DNA from: an uncultured Bacteroidales bacterium
GTDB taxonomy: Bacteria; Bacteroidota; Bacteroidia; Bacteroidales; Bacteroidaceae
Reading direction: 5' to 3'
Length of the DNA stretch: 41,674 nucleotides
NCBI GenBank assembly: GCA_902799655.1
Contig: CADCBH010000032.1
Coordinates: forward strand, 1 to 41,674
This document shows positions 16,458-24,572 of this stretch, one piece after another. Position numbers and translations under genes: made by a program. Position 1 is the stretch's first letter; every line of letters starts with the position of its first letter. Below the pieces are notes generated by a model that searched no databases, was not told the DNA's origin, and saw only the letters and a list, made by a program, of their open reading frames with translations.

Positions 16458-17120
16458 ATGAAAAAAGCGCTTTCAGTTTATAACATAGCATATTTGATTT
16501 TGCTCATGATTGGTTTAGGCCTGTTGTTAACCTATCCTAAATTAGAGCTTCATCTGATGTTAAACTCATGGCATACAGGCGTCTTTGACACCTTTTTCAA
16601 ATACTACTCCATTTTAGCTGAATGGCCATTCTATATTATCGCCTTACTCCCATTGCTATGGAAGAAAAAGGAGATGACGATATTCTATGCCATCAGCGAA
16701 CTATCTGCTGGTTTGGTAACGGTGATATTGAAACGCATATTCTGCATGGAGCGTCCTGCCACTGCATTTGAGAATTGTCCTGACCTGGTACTGCCTGTTG
16801 TGGAGGGTGTCAACTTGCACCATAGCAATTCATTCCCTTCAGGACACGCATCAACATTCTTCGTATTTTTTACTTGCTGCGCCATTATTTTGGCATATCA
16901 GCATGTTCAAAAAACGCGACAAAGCAGCAAGTCTCAGATTACATTTCATATAACATTGCTGTTATTATTGGTGTTGGCTGTACTGGGTGCCTACTCACGC
17001 ATCTATCTGTCTCAACACTTCCTGTCGGATATCTGCATGGGCAGCTTTATTGGTTTTACAACACCATTCGTGGTATTCTATTTCTGCAGGCATAAGATTT
17101 TGAAGCTCAAAAACGTATGA
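16458..17120 (+). CDS. PAP2-family membrane phosphatase, possibly lipid A or undecaprenyl-PP phosphatase
   Basis: The 220-residue inner-membrane protein has about six hydrophobic helices and all three PAP2 catalytic motifs: KRIFCMERP (K-x6-RP), SFPSGHAS and SRIYLSQHFLSD (SR-x5-H-x3-D). PAP2 enzymes remove phosphate from lipid phosphates on the periplasmic face. The stop overlaps the start of the phosphoethanolamine transferase gene (ATGA), so the two are translationally coupled. That partner points to lipid A: LpxE/LpxF-like dephosphorylation followed by phosphoethanolamine addition. Undecaprenyl pyrophosphate recycling is the main alternative. Confidence 0.88.
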   Translation: MKKALSVYNIAYLILLMIGLGLLLTYPKLELHLMLNSWHTGVFDTFFKYYSILAEWPFYIIALLPLLWKKKEMTIFYAISELSAGLVTVILKRIFCMERPATAFENCPDLVLPVVEGVNLHHSNSFPSGHASTFFVFFTCCAIILAYQHVQKTRQSSKSQITFHITLLLLLVLAVLGAYSRIYLSQHFLSDICMGSFIGFTTPFVVFYFCRHKILKLKNV

Positions 17121-18673
17121 TATACAACAAGATAAAGGGATTGTTACGCAACCCTATTTCACTTTTTGCCTTTTCATGTATCATCAGCATAGGAACGATG
17201 TTGCTGTACAACATACCGTTCTTCAACTATGTAGCTCATAATTCTAACGAAAGCTTAGGTGGGAAAATCTATTTGATGGCGTCTCTGTTCGTCATCATGC
17301 TATTGCTCAACTTTATGTTAGCCTACCTAATAATTTTCTTAACAAGAATTGCTGGGCGTATTCTCCTAGCAATCCTATCTATCATCAATGCCACAGCGTA
17401 TTATTTCATTATTACCTATAGCGTAATTATTGATGAGACAACCATTAAAAACGTTTTTAATACTCGATACTCAGAAGCCTCAGGGTTCTTTAGTTGGTCG
17501 CTGTGGTTGTTCATGATTATATTCGGTATCCTACCTGCCCTCTATTGTCTGTTGCAACCTGTTGTCCTGGGCAAGGCCAAGAAACTCGGCGTTTACTGCG
17601 GTAGTTCATTGGCTATCATCCTTGTTATTGCTTTGACAAATATCGGACAAACGCTATGGATCAGTCATCATGATACCGAGTTGGGTGGATTGCTGCAACC
17701 TTGGTCATATGTGGTCAATTCGATTCGTGTGTTAAGCATGCAGCATGACAAACAAGCCAATGAGATCAAACTACCCGATGGTAAAATTACAGATGATGAG
17801 AAGACGGTCGTGGTATTAGTTATTGGCGAGTCTGCCAGAAGAGCCAACTTCCAGCTCTATGGCTATAAGCGCGACACCAATCCTCTACTCTCAAAACGAG
17901 AAGGTCTGAAAGTTTTTAAAGCTAATTCATGCGCCACATACACCACTGCAGGTACCAAAGCAATCCTTGAGCCCAAGAACAGCGACGACCTCTATGAGGT
18001 ACTGCCAAACTATGCTTTCAGGACTGGTGCGGACGTTTCGTGGCGCACATACAACTGGGGAGAGCCACCTATTCATATTGACGAATATCTCACCATCAAA
18101 GAGCTGAGCGACCTATTCCCTGATGTCAATAACTCCTATGACGGCATTCTTTTCCAGGGACTTCGCGAACGCATAGAGTCTAGTCAAAAAAACAAGGTAC
18201 TGATTATACTACACACCAGCACCAGCCATGGTCCGCAGTATGCCAGCAAATATCCTAAAGAGTTTGAGGTATATAAACCTGTGGCACAAAATGTAGAAGA
18301 AGGTGAGAAAAATATCGGACTTTTAGTCAATGCCTACGACAACACCATACGCTATACCGACTATCTGTTGGATAGCCTGATTAATACCCTAAGCGCCATG
18401 GAAGGATGGAACAGTGCCATGCTTTTCGTCTCCGATCATGGTGAATCTCTTGGTGAGAACAACATCTTTATGCATGGTCTACCAATGCGTGTGGCACCAA
18501 AGTTCCAGTATGAGATACCATTCTTGGTATGGACTTCGAAGGGTTTCAGAGAATACAAAAACGATTTACCTGCTGTTCTCGAACAGCATTATGTATTCCA
18601 TTCTGTTCTCAATCTGTTGTCAATAGAGTCACCTGCATATGATAAAGATTTTGACATATTTGCGAAGAAATAA
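17117..18673 (+). CDS. Phosphoethanolamine transferase (EptA/sulfatase superfamily)
   Basis: The 518-residue protein has about five N-terminal membrane helices (about 10-195) and a periplasmic alkaline-phosphatase-fold catalytic domain. Zinc and catalytic motifs are visible: VLVIGESARRANFQLYGY (metal-binding Glu), the nucleophile Thr region SCATYTTAGTK, HTSTSHGPQY and FVSDHGESLGEN (Asp-His). This is the EptA/EptB/EptC family, which transfers phosphoethanolamine from phosphatidylethanolamine to lipid A or core sugars and lowers sensitivity to cationic peptides. It overlaps the PAP2 gene by four bases. The acceptor is not proven. A gene-free stretch with a 38-bp palindrome follows. Confidence 0.9.
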   Translation: MIYNKIKGLLRNPISLFAFSCIISIGTMLLYNIPFFNYVAHNSNESLGGKIYLMASLFVIMLLLNFMLAYLIIFLTRIAGRILLAILSIINATAYYFIITYSVIIDETTIKNVFNTRYSEASGFFSWSLWLFMIIFGILPALYCLLQPVVLGKAKKLGVYCGSSLAIILVIALTNIGQTLWISHHDTELGGLLQPWSYVVNSIRVLSMQHDKQANEIKLPDGKITDDEKTVVVLVIGESARRANFQLYGYKRDTNPLLSKREGLKVFKANSCATYTTAGTKAILEPKNSDDLYEVLPNYAFRTGADVSWRTYNWGEPPIHIDEYLTIKELSDLFPDVNNSYDGILFQGLRERIESSQKNKVLIILHTSTSHGPQYASKYPKEFEVYKPVAQNVEEGEKNIGLLVNAYDNTIRYTDYLLDSLINTLSAMEGWNSAMLFVSDHGESLGENNIFMHGLPMRVAPKFQYEIPFLVWTSKGFREYKNDLPAVLEQHYVFHSVLNLLSIESPAYDKDFDIFAKK

Positions 18674-18685
18674 AACTTTTCGATT

Positions 18686-18707
18686 GTGACTTTGTGACTT
18701 GTGACTT
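18686..18707. repeat. Three GTGACTT heptamer repeats
   Basis: gtgactt begins at 18686, 18694 and 18701, with one extra T after the first copy. This is the same 7-bp style of array as at 2892 and 3820, with a different sequence. Confidence 0.6.
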
Positions 18708-18799
18708 TGAGCCGTTTTGCTAAAATTTTATGGTTCAGAGGGTATGCTATTGGAGGGGATGAAGTAGGAAGGAAATAGTAATTAATTGTTAAATTATTT

Positions 18800-18837
18800 A
18801 ATACTCTATATAATATTATAATATTATATAGAGTATT
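18800..18837. terminator. Perfect 38-bp AT-rich palindrome after eptA
   Basis: The 19-base arm starting aatactctat is followed directly by its exact reverse complement ending agagtatt. It would form a long hairpin in RNA from either strand and may end the PAP2-eptA transcript, although only a short T-rich tail follows. Confidence 0.6.
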
Positions 18838-18894
18838 CTTTGATTATTTGCAAAATGAAAACATCAAAAAGTCTCAAAGACCTCTCACATCGCT

Positions 18895-18960
18895 TGCTCG
18901 AAGCAAACGGGGCGTTTGCTCGAAGCTCGCGGCCCTTCTGCTCGAAGCAAGCGAGGGGTA
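18895..18960. repeat. Three 22-bp repeats with TGCTCGAAGC core
   Basis: tgctcgaagc starts at 18895, 18917 and 18939, exactly 22 bases apart. The flanks are GC-rich and partly self-complementary (cgcttgctcgaagcaagcg can form from the outer copies). No function is recognised. Confidence 0.7.
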
Positions 18961-19026
18961 TGTCTATTTATTTGTTTTTATTGGATGAAAAATACCCATC
19001 AAAAAAGGAGGATTTTGAACTTTTTG

Positions 19027-19058
19027 TTTGGAATTATGAAAAAAATGTCGTACCTTTG
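19027..19058 (+). promoter_or_regulatory. Promoter of the kinase-patatin-ettA operon (TTTG-N20-TACCTTTG)
   Basis: TTTG at 19027 and TACCTTTG at 19051 are exactly 20 bases apart, 31 bases before the ATG. Confidence 0.8.
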
Positions 19059-19089
19059 CGTCATGATATAGAAGTTTAACCTAAATATA

Positions 19090-19716
19090 ATGACTATGAA
19101 TAAGGAGGAGCAATTTGTAATAACCATCAGCCGCCAGTTTGGAACAGGTGGTCATGAGATTGGAGCAGAGTTGGCACGCCGACTCGGAGTAAAACTGCTA
19201 GACAAGCAGATACTGAATGAGGTCGCCTCGCGAATGAAAATAGTAGAGGATGCCGTAGAGAAGATTGAGGCGCGCAATCCTCTGTGGCGTGACGACTTCA
19301 CCAACTTCTACCGCACATACATGGCCAGTGCGGAGTATAACGGACAAGAGCAGGAGAAGACCAGCCATACACTTTTCAAGGCTCAGGCAGACACCATCCG
19401 CCACATCGCCGCTGAGGAGTCGTGCGTCATTGTGGGACGTTGTGGATTTGACATCTTCGCCAATCATCCCAATGCGCTGAAGATTTTCATTCATTCGAGT
19501 ATCGACTGCCGCAAGCGTCGCATAGCCGAGAAGTATGACATCAGTGAGCATGATGCTGCAGCCATGATAGTCGACAATGACTTCAGTCGCGAGCTCTACA
19601 CGAAGCAGTACACAGGACGCGAATGGAAGGACGCCACCAATTACGACATCTCGCTCGATGTTCGCAACTTCGGTGTCAATGGTGCTGTGGACTATATCAT
19701 GAAATGTATCGAGTAA
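19090..19716 (+). CDS. Cytidylate kinase-like family protein
   Basis: This 208-residue cytoplasmic protein belongs to the cytidylate-kinase-like (Cytidylate_kin2) family. The N-terminal nucleotide-binding segment is VITISRQFGTGGHEIGAELARRLG, a P-loop-like GTGGHEIG, followed by LLDKQIL. Further family features are VIVGRCGFDIFANHP and the R-R-I-A-E-K-Y lid region. It is not the main CMP kinase (Cmk), and its substrate is unknown. Met1 or Met3 could be the start; the spacing to the patatin gene (3 bases) shows an operon with patatin and ettA. Confidence 0.85.
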   Translation: MTMNKEEQFVITISRQFGTGGHEIGAELARRLGVKLLDKQILNEVASRMKIVEDAVEKIEARNPLWRDDFTNFYRTYMASAEYNGQEQEKTSHTLFKAQADTIRHIAAEESCVIVGRCGFDIFANHPNALKIFIHSSIDCRKRRIAEKYDISEHDAAAMIVDNDFSRELYTKQYTGREWKDATNYDISLDVRNFGVNGAVDYIMKCIE

Positions 19717-19719
19717 ACT

Positions 19720-20580
19720 ATGGCTAAGGACGTCGCATTGGTGTTATCGAGCGGAGGAGCAAGAGGGCTTGCCCATATCGGAGCTATCGAGGAGCTGGAA
19801 GCTCAGGGCTATAATATCACCTCTATTGCAGGCTGTTCGATGGGAGCACTTATTGGTGGCGTCTATGCCGCTGGCAAACTGGAGGAATTCCGGGAATGGA
19901 TGAAGACCGTTGACAGGAAGAAGATGCTGGAATTAACAGACTTCTCGCTGAGTCTTAACCACATTGTCAAAGGTTCGCGCATCATCGAAGCCATCATGGA
20001 GTTTGTGCCGGACATGCCCATCGAACATCTGCCGATACCCTATTGCGCCGTAGCCACCGACTTGAAAGCAGGTCAAGAGGTAGCGTTCCGCAAAGGCAGT
20101 CTCTTTGACGCTATCCGCGCCTCAATATCCCTACCGTCGTTCTATGAACCCGTTCATCGTGACGGCATGATACTCATTGACGGAGGAGTCACCAATCCCA
20201 TCCCCATGAACCGAGTGGAGCGTCATGAAGGTGACATCCTGATTGGCATTGATGTGAGTGGACACGACTATGCAGCCCAGTCGCAACTGCAGGAAGAATT
20301 AGCTGAGAAGCGCAAGCACAGCAGATCGCTCTCCCAGCAGATTCTCAACAAGCTGATACCCGACAACCTGGAATTCAACTATTATACGATGCTCTCACGC
20401 GTCAGTTCACTGATGATTCGTCAGAACTCCATTCTCATGGCCCAACTGTCAAAGCCCGACGTATTGGTAGATATCCAGATGAGTCGTTACGGTGGTTTCG
20501 ACTATGACAAATCTGAAAAGATTATCGCAATAGGCCGCCAAAAAACCTTACAAGCCCTAAGTACGTATCAAAAGAAATAA
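19720..20580 (+). CDS. Patatin-like phospholipase (RssA type)
   Basis: The 286-residue serine hydrolase carries the patatin catalytic dyad: Ser in GCSMGALIGG (G-x-S-x-G) and Asp in LIDGGVTNPIP, plus the oxyanion motif SSGGARGLAHIGAI. It has no signal peptide or transmembrane segment, so a cytoplasmic lipid acyl hydrolase resembling E. coli RssA is most likely. Substrate is unknown. Nothing suggests it is the surface-exposed autotransporter type. It lies 3 bases after the kinase-like gene and 12 bases before ettA. Confidence 0.92.
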   Translation: MAKDVALVLSSGGARGLAHIGAIEELEAQGYNITSIAGCSMGALIGGVYAAGKLEEFREWMKTVDRKKMLELTDFSLSLNHIVKGSRIIEAIMEFVPDMPIEHLPIPYCAVATDLKAGQEVAFRKGSLFDAIRASISLPSFYEPVHRDGMILIDGGVTNPIPMNRVERHEGDILIGIDVSGHDYAAQSQLQEELAEKRKHSRSLSQQILNKLIPDNLEFNYYTMLSRVSSLMIRQNSILMAQLSKPDVLVDIQMSRYGGFDYDKSEKIIAIGRQKTLQALSTYQKK

Positions 20581-20592
20581 TAGCAATCATAT

Positions 20593-22290
20593 ATGGCAAC
20601 AGTCGACGACAAGAAAGTAATTTTCTCGATGGTTGGTGTAAGCAAGACCATCCAGCAGAACCAGAAACAAGTACTCAAGAACATCTACCTTAGCTTCTTC
20701 TATGGTGCAAAGATTGGTATCATCGGATTGAATGGTGCAGGTAAGTCAACATTGATGAAAATTATCGCAGGTCTCGACCAGCAGTATCAGGGTAACGTCG
20801 TGTGGAGTCCCGGCTACTCGGTAGGTTATCTGCCTCAGGATCCACCCCTCAACGAAGAGAAGACGGTCAAAGAGAACGTGATGGAGGGAGTACAGCACGT
20901 TTATGATGCGCTGGCTGAATACGATGCCATCAACGTAAAATTCGGACTGCCCGAATACTACGAAGACCCCGATAAGATGGACCAGCTAATGCAGCGTCAG
21001 GCTGAACTGCAGGACATCATTGACTCGACGGATGCATGGAATATGGATTCGAAGCTGGATCGCGCGATGGCAGCGCTGAACTGTCCTCCGGGTGACTGGA
21101 GCGTGAAGAATCTGTCTGGCGGTGAGCGTCGTCGTGTGGCACTTTGCCGACTCTTACTACAAAAGCCAGACGTCCTATTGCTCGATGAGCCTACCAACCA
21201 TCTGGATGCGGAATCCATTGATTGGCTGGAACAGCATCTACAGCAATACGAAGGTACGGTGATTGCCGTTACCCATGACCGCTACTTCCTCGATGACGTG
21301 GCAGAGTGGATTCTTGAACTGGATCGTGGCGAAGGTATCCCCTGGAAAGGCAATTACTCATCGTGGCTGGAACAGAAGAGTCAGCGACTGGCTCAGGAGG
21401 AGAAGACCGCATCCAAGCGTCGCAAGACACTTGAACGCGAGTTGGAATGGGTTCGCATGGCTCCCAAGGCCCGACATGCCAAGGGTAAGGCTCGTCTGAA
21501 CTCTTACGAGATGATGCTCAACGAGGAGCAGAAACAGAAGGAGGAGAAACTGGAGATATTCATCCCCAATGGTCCACGTCTGGGTAACAAGGTCATTGAA
21601 GCAGAACATGTTGCCAAGTCCTATCCGGAGAAGACGCTGTTTAACGACCTGAACTTCATGTTGCCGCCCAACGGCATTGTGGGCGTTATTGGTCCCAACG
21701 GTGCTGGTAAGACTACCCTATTCCGCTTGATTATGGGATTAGAACAGCCTGATGCCGGTTCTTTTGCTGTGGGCGAGACCGTCAGATTGAGCTATGTCGA
21801 TCAGCAGCATAAAGACATCGACCCCAACAAGTCTGTCTATGAGGTTGTATCGCAGGGCAACGAGACAATCCGCATGGGTGGCAAGGATGTCAATGTGAGG
21901 GCTTATCTGTCGCGTTTCAACTTCAGTGGTGCTGATCAGGAAAAGAAGTGTGGCGTACTCTCTGGTGGTGAGCGCAACCGCCTGCATCTGGCCATCGCCC
22001 TCAAACAAGAGGGTAACGTATTGCTGTTGGACGAGCCAACTAACGACATCGACGTCAACACGTTGCGTGCACTCGAAGAAGGTCTTGAGGCTTTTGCAGG
22101 TTGTGCCGTCGTTATCAGCCACGACCGCTGGTTCCTGGATCGTATCTGTACGCACATCCTTGCTTTCGAGGGAGAGGGCAATGTGTTCTACTTCGAGGGC
22201 AACTATAGTGAATACGAGAGCAACAAGGCACAGCGTCTGGGATTGGAAGAACCCAAGCGTGCCCGCTATCGCAAGCTGATGGAAGAGTAA
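20593..22290 (+). CDS. ettA: Energy-dependent translational throttle protein EttA (ABC-F)
   Basis: EttA binds the ribosomal E site and gates the first elongation step according to energy state. The 565-residue protein has two ABC cassettes with no membrane domain: Walker A GLNGAGKST and GPNGAGKTT, signatures LSGGERRRV and LSGGERNRL, and Walker B LLLDEPTNHLD and LLLDEPTNDID. The linker holds the P-site tRNA interaction motif region (RMAPKARHAKGKARLNSYEMM). Length and the extended arm match EttA (555 in E. coli) more than Uup or antibiotic-resistance ABC-F types. Confidence 0.94.
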   Translation: MATVDDKKVIFSMVGVSKTIQQNQKQVLKNIYLSFFYGAKIGIIGLNGAGKSTLMKIIAGLDQQYQGNVVWSPGYSVGYLPQDPPLNEEKTVKENVMEGVQHVYDALAEYDAINVKFGLPEYYEDPDKMDQLMQRQAELQDIIDSTDAWNMDSKLDRAMAALNCPPGDWSVKNLSGGERRRVALCRLLLQKPDVLLLDEPTNHLDAESIDWLEQHLQQYEGTVIAVTHDRYFLDDVAEWILELDRGEGIPWKGNYSSWLEQKSQRLAQEEKTASKRRKTLERELEWVRMAPKARHAKGKARLNSYEMMLNEEQKQKEEKLEIFIPNGPRLGNKVIEAEHVAKSYPEKTLFNDLNFMLPPNGIVGVIGPNGAGKTTLFRLIMGLEQPDAGSFAVGETVRLSYVDQQHKDIDPNKSVYEVVSQGNETIRMGGKDVNVRAYLSRFNFSGADQEKKCGVLSGGERNRLHLAIALKQEGNVLLLDEPTNDIDVNTLRALEEGLEAFAGCAVVISHDRWFLDRICTHILAFEGEGNVFYFEGNYSEYESNKAQRLGLEEPKRARYRKLMEE

Positions 22291-22336
22291 TCAATAATGA
22301 TGATGCCAGCCACCCACAAAATACCTACTATTGATT

Positions 22337-22368
22337 ATTGCAGATATGGGGAAATATACCTAATTTTG
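22337..22368 (+). promoter_or_regulatory. Promoter of the hemerythrin-LuxR gene (ATTG-N20-TAATTTTG)
   Basis: ATTG at 22337 and TAATTTTG at 22361 are exactly 20 bases apart. The ATG at 22385 is 16 bases past the -7 box, so the leader is short. Confidence 0.7.
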
Positions 22369-22384
22369 CAGCGGTTAATCATTA

Positions 22385-23353
22385 ATGAGTATGAAGAATC
22401 AGAAGATGTATGAAGCGGACGACAAAATGATATCACTCATCCGCGATAATTACGACCTGCTTCAGTCGCTGGGTGGTTTTGGAATCAATCTTGGCTTTGG
22501 CGACAAGACGGTAAAAGAGATTTGTGAGGATAACCATGTGGACACCTACACCTTCCTCGCCGTTGTCAATTTCACCATTAATGGGTATGGAGCGTTTGAG
22601 GATGACGACCAGATCAGTGTCCCTACTCTACTTCACTATCTGGAAGCAAGCCATGCCTATTTCCTTGACTTCCAGCTACCATACATCCGCAGGGAATTGA
22701 GCGAGTCGCTCGATGAGAATGATTCATTGGCACATCTTATTCTCCGCTTTTACGACGAATACGCCCACGAGATCCGTCAACACATGAAATACGAGCAGAA
22801 GACGCTGTTCCCTTATGTAGAATCGCTCATAGCTGGCAATCCTACCAGTGACTACAACGTAGAGACATTCTCAAAGCATCATGGTGCAGCAGACAAGAAG
22901 TTGCGTGAGCTCAAACTTCTGATCATCAAGTACCTGCCACAGGATGGATTGCACAACAACCAGTTGACAGCGACACTCCACGACATCTATGAGAATGAGG
23001 TCTGGCTGCATCAGCATGCACTTGTGGAAGATCATATCTTCGTGCCAGCCATTCGTCGCATGGAACGGACGACTAAGCAGAATGACGTGACCAAGAACAT
23101 TACCGATATGGTGTTCAAAGGCAGCATTGGCCAGAACCCGGATGCACTCTCCGAACGTGAGAAGGAAGTCATCGTGGCACTTGTTCAGGGGATGTCGAAC
23201 AAGGAAATCGCCTCACACCTCTTCATTTCCACCAATACGGTCATTACACATCGGCGCAATATTGCCAGAAAACTGCAAATACATAGTCCCGCAGGTCTGA
23301 CTATCTACGCCATAGTCAACGAACTGGTGGATATCTCTGCAGTAAAAATATAA
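22385..23353 (+). CDS. Hemerythrin (RIC/ScdA-like)-LuxR fusion regulator
   Basis: The 322-residue protein joins a di-iron sensor to a DNA-binding domain. Residues about 15-65 resemble the ScdA/RIC N-terminal domain, although its usual Cys-Pro pair is not seen. Residues 84-220 form a hemerythrin-like four-helix bundle with candidate ligands His84/His90, His133 and Glu137 (HMKYE), His165/His166, His209/His211 and Glu215. Residues 253-310 are a LuxR helix-turn-helix: LSEREKEVIVALVQGMSNKE followed by STNTVITHRRNI. The likely role is a one-component regulator sensing oxygen, NO or iron-redox state. There is no receiver domain or partner kinase. A lipoprotein gene follows 29 bases downstream. Domains are clear; signal and targets are inference. 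Confidence 0.88.
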   Translation: MSMKNQKMYEADDKMISLIRDNYDLLQSLGGFGINLGFGDKTVKEICEDNHVDTYTFLAVVNFTINGYGAFEDDDQISVPTLLHYLEASHAYFLDFQLPYIRRELSESLDENDSLAHLILRFYDEYAHEIRQHMKYEQKTLFPYVESLIAGNPTSDYNVETFSKHHGAADKKLRELKLLIIKYLPQDGLHNNQLTATLHDIYENEVWLHQHALVEDHIFVPAIRRMERTTKQNDVTKNITDMVFKGSIGQNPDALSEREKEVIVALVQGMSNKEIASHLFISTNTVITHRRNIARKLQIHSPAGLTIYAIVNELVDISAVKI

Positions 23354-23382
23354 CGAAGTGAGATGATATCAGAAATAAAAAG

Positions 23383-23769
23383 ATGAGAAAACTATTATTA
23401 TTGATAACAACGGTTGCTCTGATGAGCTGTCAAGAGTCATTAGAGGAACGCTGTGCCCGTGAAGCCGAGGAATACACGAAGAAGAATTGTCCTACTTTGG
23501 TCACACAGGATATCACGCTCGACAGTATGACGTTCGACAAGAAAAGCCATACCATTGGGTATTGCTATACGGTGAGTGGCGAGATTGATGACTCGACGGT
23601 CATTAACAGCAATAATCCTCGGGAACGTCTTTTGGAACAGGTGAAGAACACACCTAACCTGAAGTTGTATAAGGACGCAGGCTATAACTTTCGTTACGTC
23701 TATTTTTCAGAAAAAAATAACGGAACGAAGCTGTTTGATGCTACGTTCCGTAAAAAGGATTATCAATAA
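23383..23769 (+). CDS. Small lipoprotein of unknown function
   Basis: The 128-residue product has a lipoprotein signal peptide (MRKLLLLITTVALMSC), with Cys16 as the lipidated residue. The mature protein is charged and soluble-looking, with no domain I recognise; Cys at about 24, 36 and 63 could form disulfides. The residues after Cys (QESLEE) are acidic, as in Bacteroidetes surface-export signals, but do not match the consensus closely. It lies 29 bases after the hemerythrin-LuxR gene and probably shares its transcript. Its stop is 7 bases from the convergent yebC stop. Confidence 0.8.
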   Translation: MRKLLLLITTVALMSCQESLEERCAREAEEYTKKNCPTLVTQDITLDSMTFDKKSHTIGYCYTVSGEIDDSTVINSNNPRERLLEQVKNTPNLKLYKDAGYNFRYVYFSEKNNGTKLFDATFRKKDYQ

Positions 23770-23776
23770 GTAGAGA

Positions 23777-24514
23777 TTACTCCTCAATACCCTCGGGCTT
23801 CATGTTGGTGTACACTGTCTGTACATCATCGAAGTCCTCGAGTTTCTCAATCATCTTATCGATGGTCTCGCGCTCCTCGGGAGTGACGTCCTTCAGGTCA
23901 TTAGGAATGCGGGTAAACTCAGCACCAGTTACCTCAAATCCATTCTCCTCCAAGTGCTTCTGGATGGCACCAAAGCTTGAAGGATCGCCATAAATAGTAA
24001 TAGAGTTCTCCTCCTCATCCTCGTCGTACTCATCCTCTACACCATAGTCGATGAGGTCGAGAATCATCTCGTCCATATCCAAACCATCTTTTTTCTTGAA
24101 GGTGAACACGCACTTGTGGTCGAACAGGAACGACAGCGAACCCTGTGTACCCAGGTTACCATTGAACTTGTTGAACACCGAACGAACATCACCAACAGTG
24201 CGGGTTGTGTTGTCAGTCAGCGTGTCAACGAAGATGGCTACTCCGTGAGGACCATACCCCTCGTAAGTCACCTCCTTATAGTCGCTCTGGTCTTTACCCA
24301 TCGCGTTCTTAATGGCACGCTCAATGTTATCCTTCGGCATGTTCTCGCGCTTAGCGTTGGCGATACATGCACGCAGTGCAGGGTTCATGTCGGGCTCCGG
24401 ACCGCCAGCCTTTACGGCAATGGCAATCTGCTTGCCAATCTTGGTAAATGTCTTGGCCATGTGGCCCCATCTCTTCAGTTTCGCAGCTTTACGATATTCA
24501 AATGCTCTTCCCAT
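23777..24514 (-). CDS. yebC: YebC/PmpR (TACO1) family protein
   Basis: The 245-residue protein starts MGRAFEYRKAAKLKRWGHMAKTFTKIGK, the classic YebC N-terminus, and continues with ALRACIANAKRENMPKDNIERAI and YEGYGPHGVAIFVDTLTDN. The family was long called a transcriptional regulator; more recent work ties it to translation at proline-rich stretches. An acidic loop (YDEDEEEN) sits near residue 180, as in other Bacteroidetes copies. pheT lies 58 bases upstream on the same strand, so the two may be co-transcribed. Confidence 0.95.
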   Translation of the reverse strand: MGRAFEYRKAAKLKRWGHMAKTFTKIGKQIAIAVKAGGPEPDMNPALRACIANAKRENMPKDNIERAIKNAMGKDQSDYKEVTYEGYGPHGVAIFVDTLTDNTTRTVGDVRSVFNKFNGNLGTQGSLSFLFDHKCVFTFKKKDGLDMDEMILDLIDYGVEDEYDEDEEENSITIYGDPSSFGAIQKHLEENGFEVTGAEFTRIPNDLKDVTPEERETIDKMIEKLEDFDDVQTVYTNMKPEGIEE

Positions 24515-24572
24515 TGTTTTATTATTTAAATTTTCGATATTTCAATGCTTCGATATTTCGTTATTACGTTAT

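Larger units (their letters stand above)
18674..19026. other. Gene-free, repeat-rich spacer
   Basis: About 350 bases with no convincing gene. It holds three GTGACTT heptamers (18686-18707), a perfect 38-bp palindrome (18800-18837), and a GC-rich block with three 22-bp-spaced repeats (18895-18960) in otherwise AT-rich DNA. The frame at 18840-19079 runs through the repeats and the next promoter and is not believed. Confidence 0.7.

Noticed and set aside
18840-19079. 79-codon frame before the cytidylate-kinase-like gene
   Set aside because: It passes through the 22-bp repeats and the promoter at 19027 and has no protein-like features.
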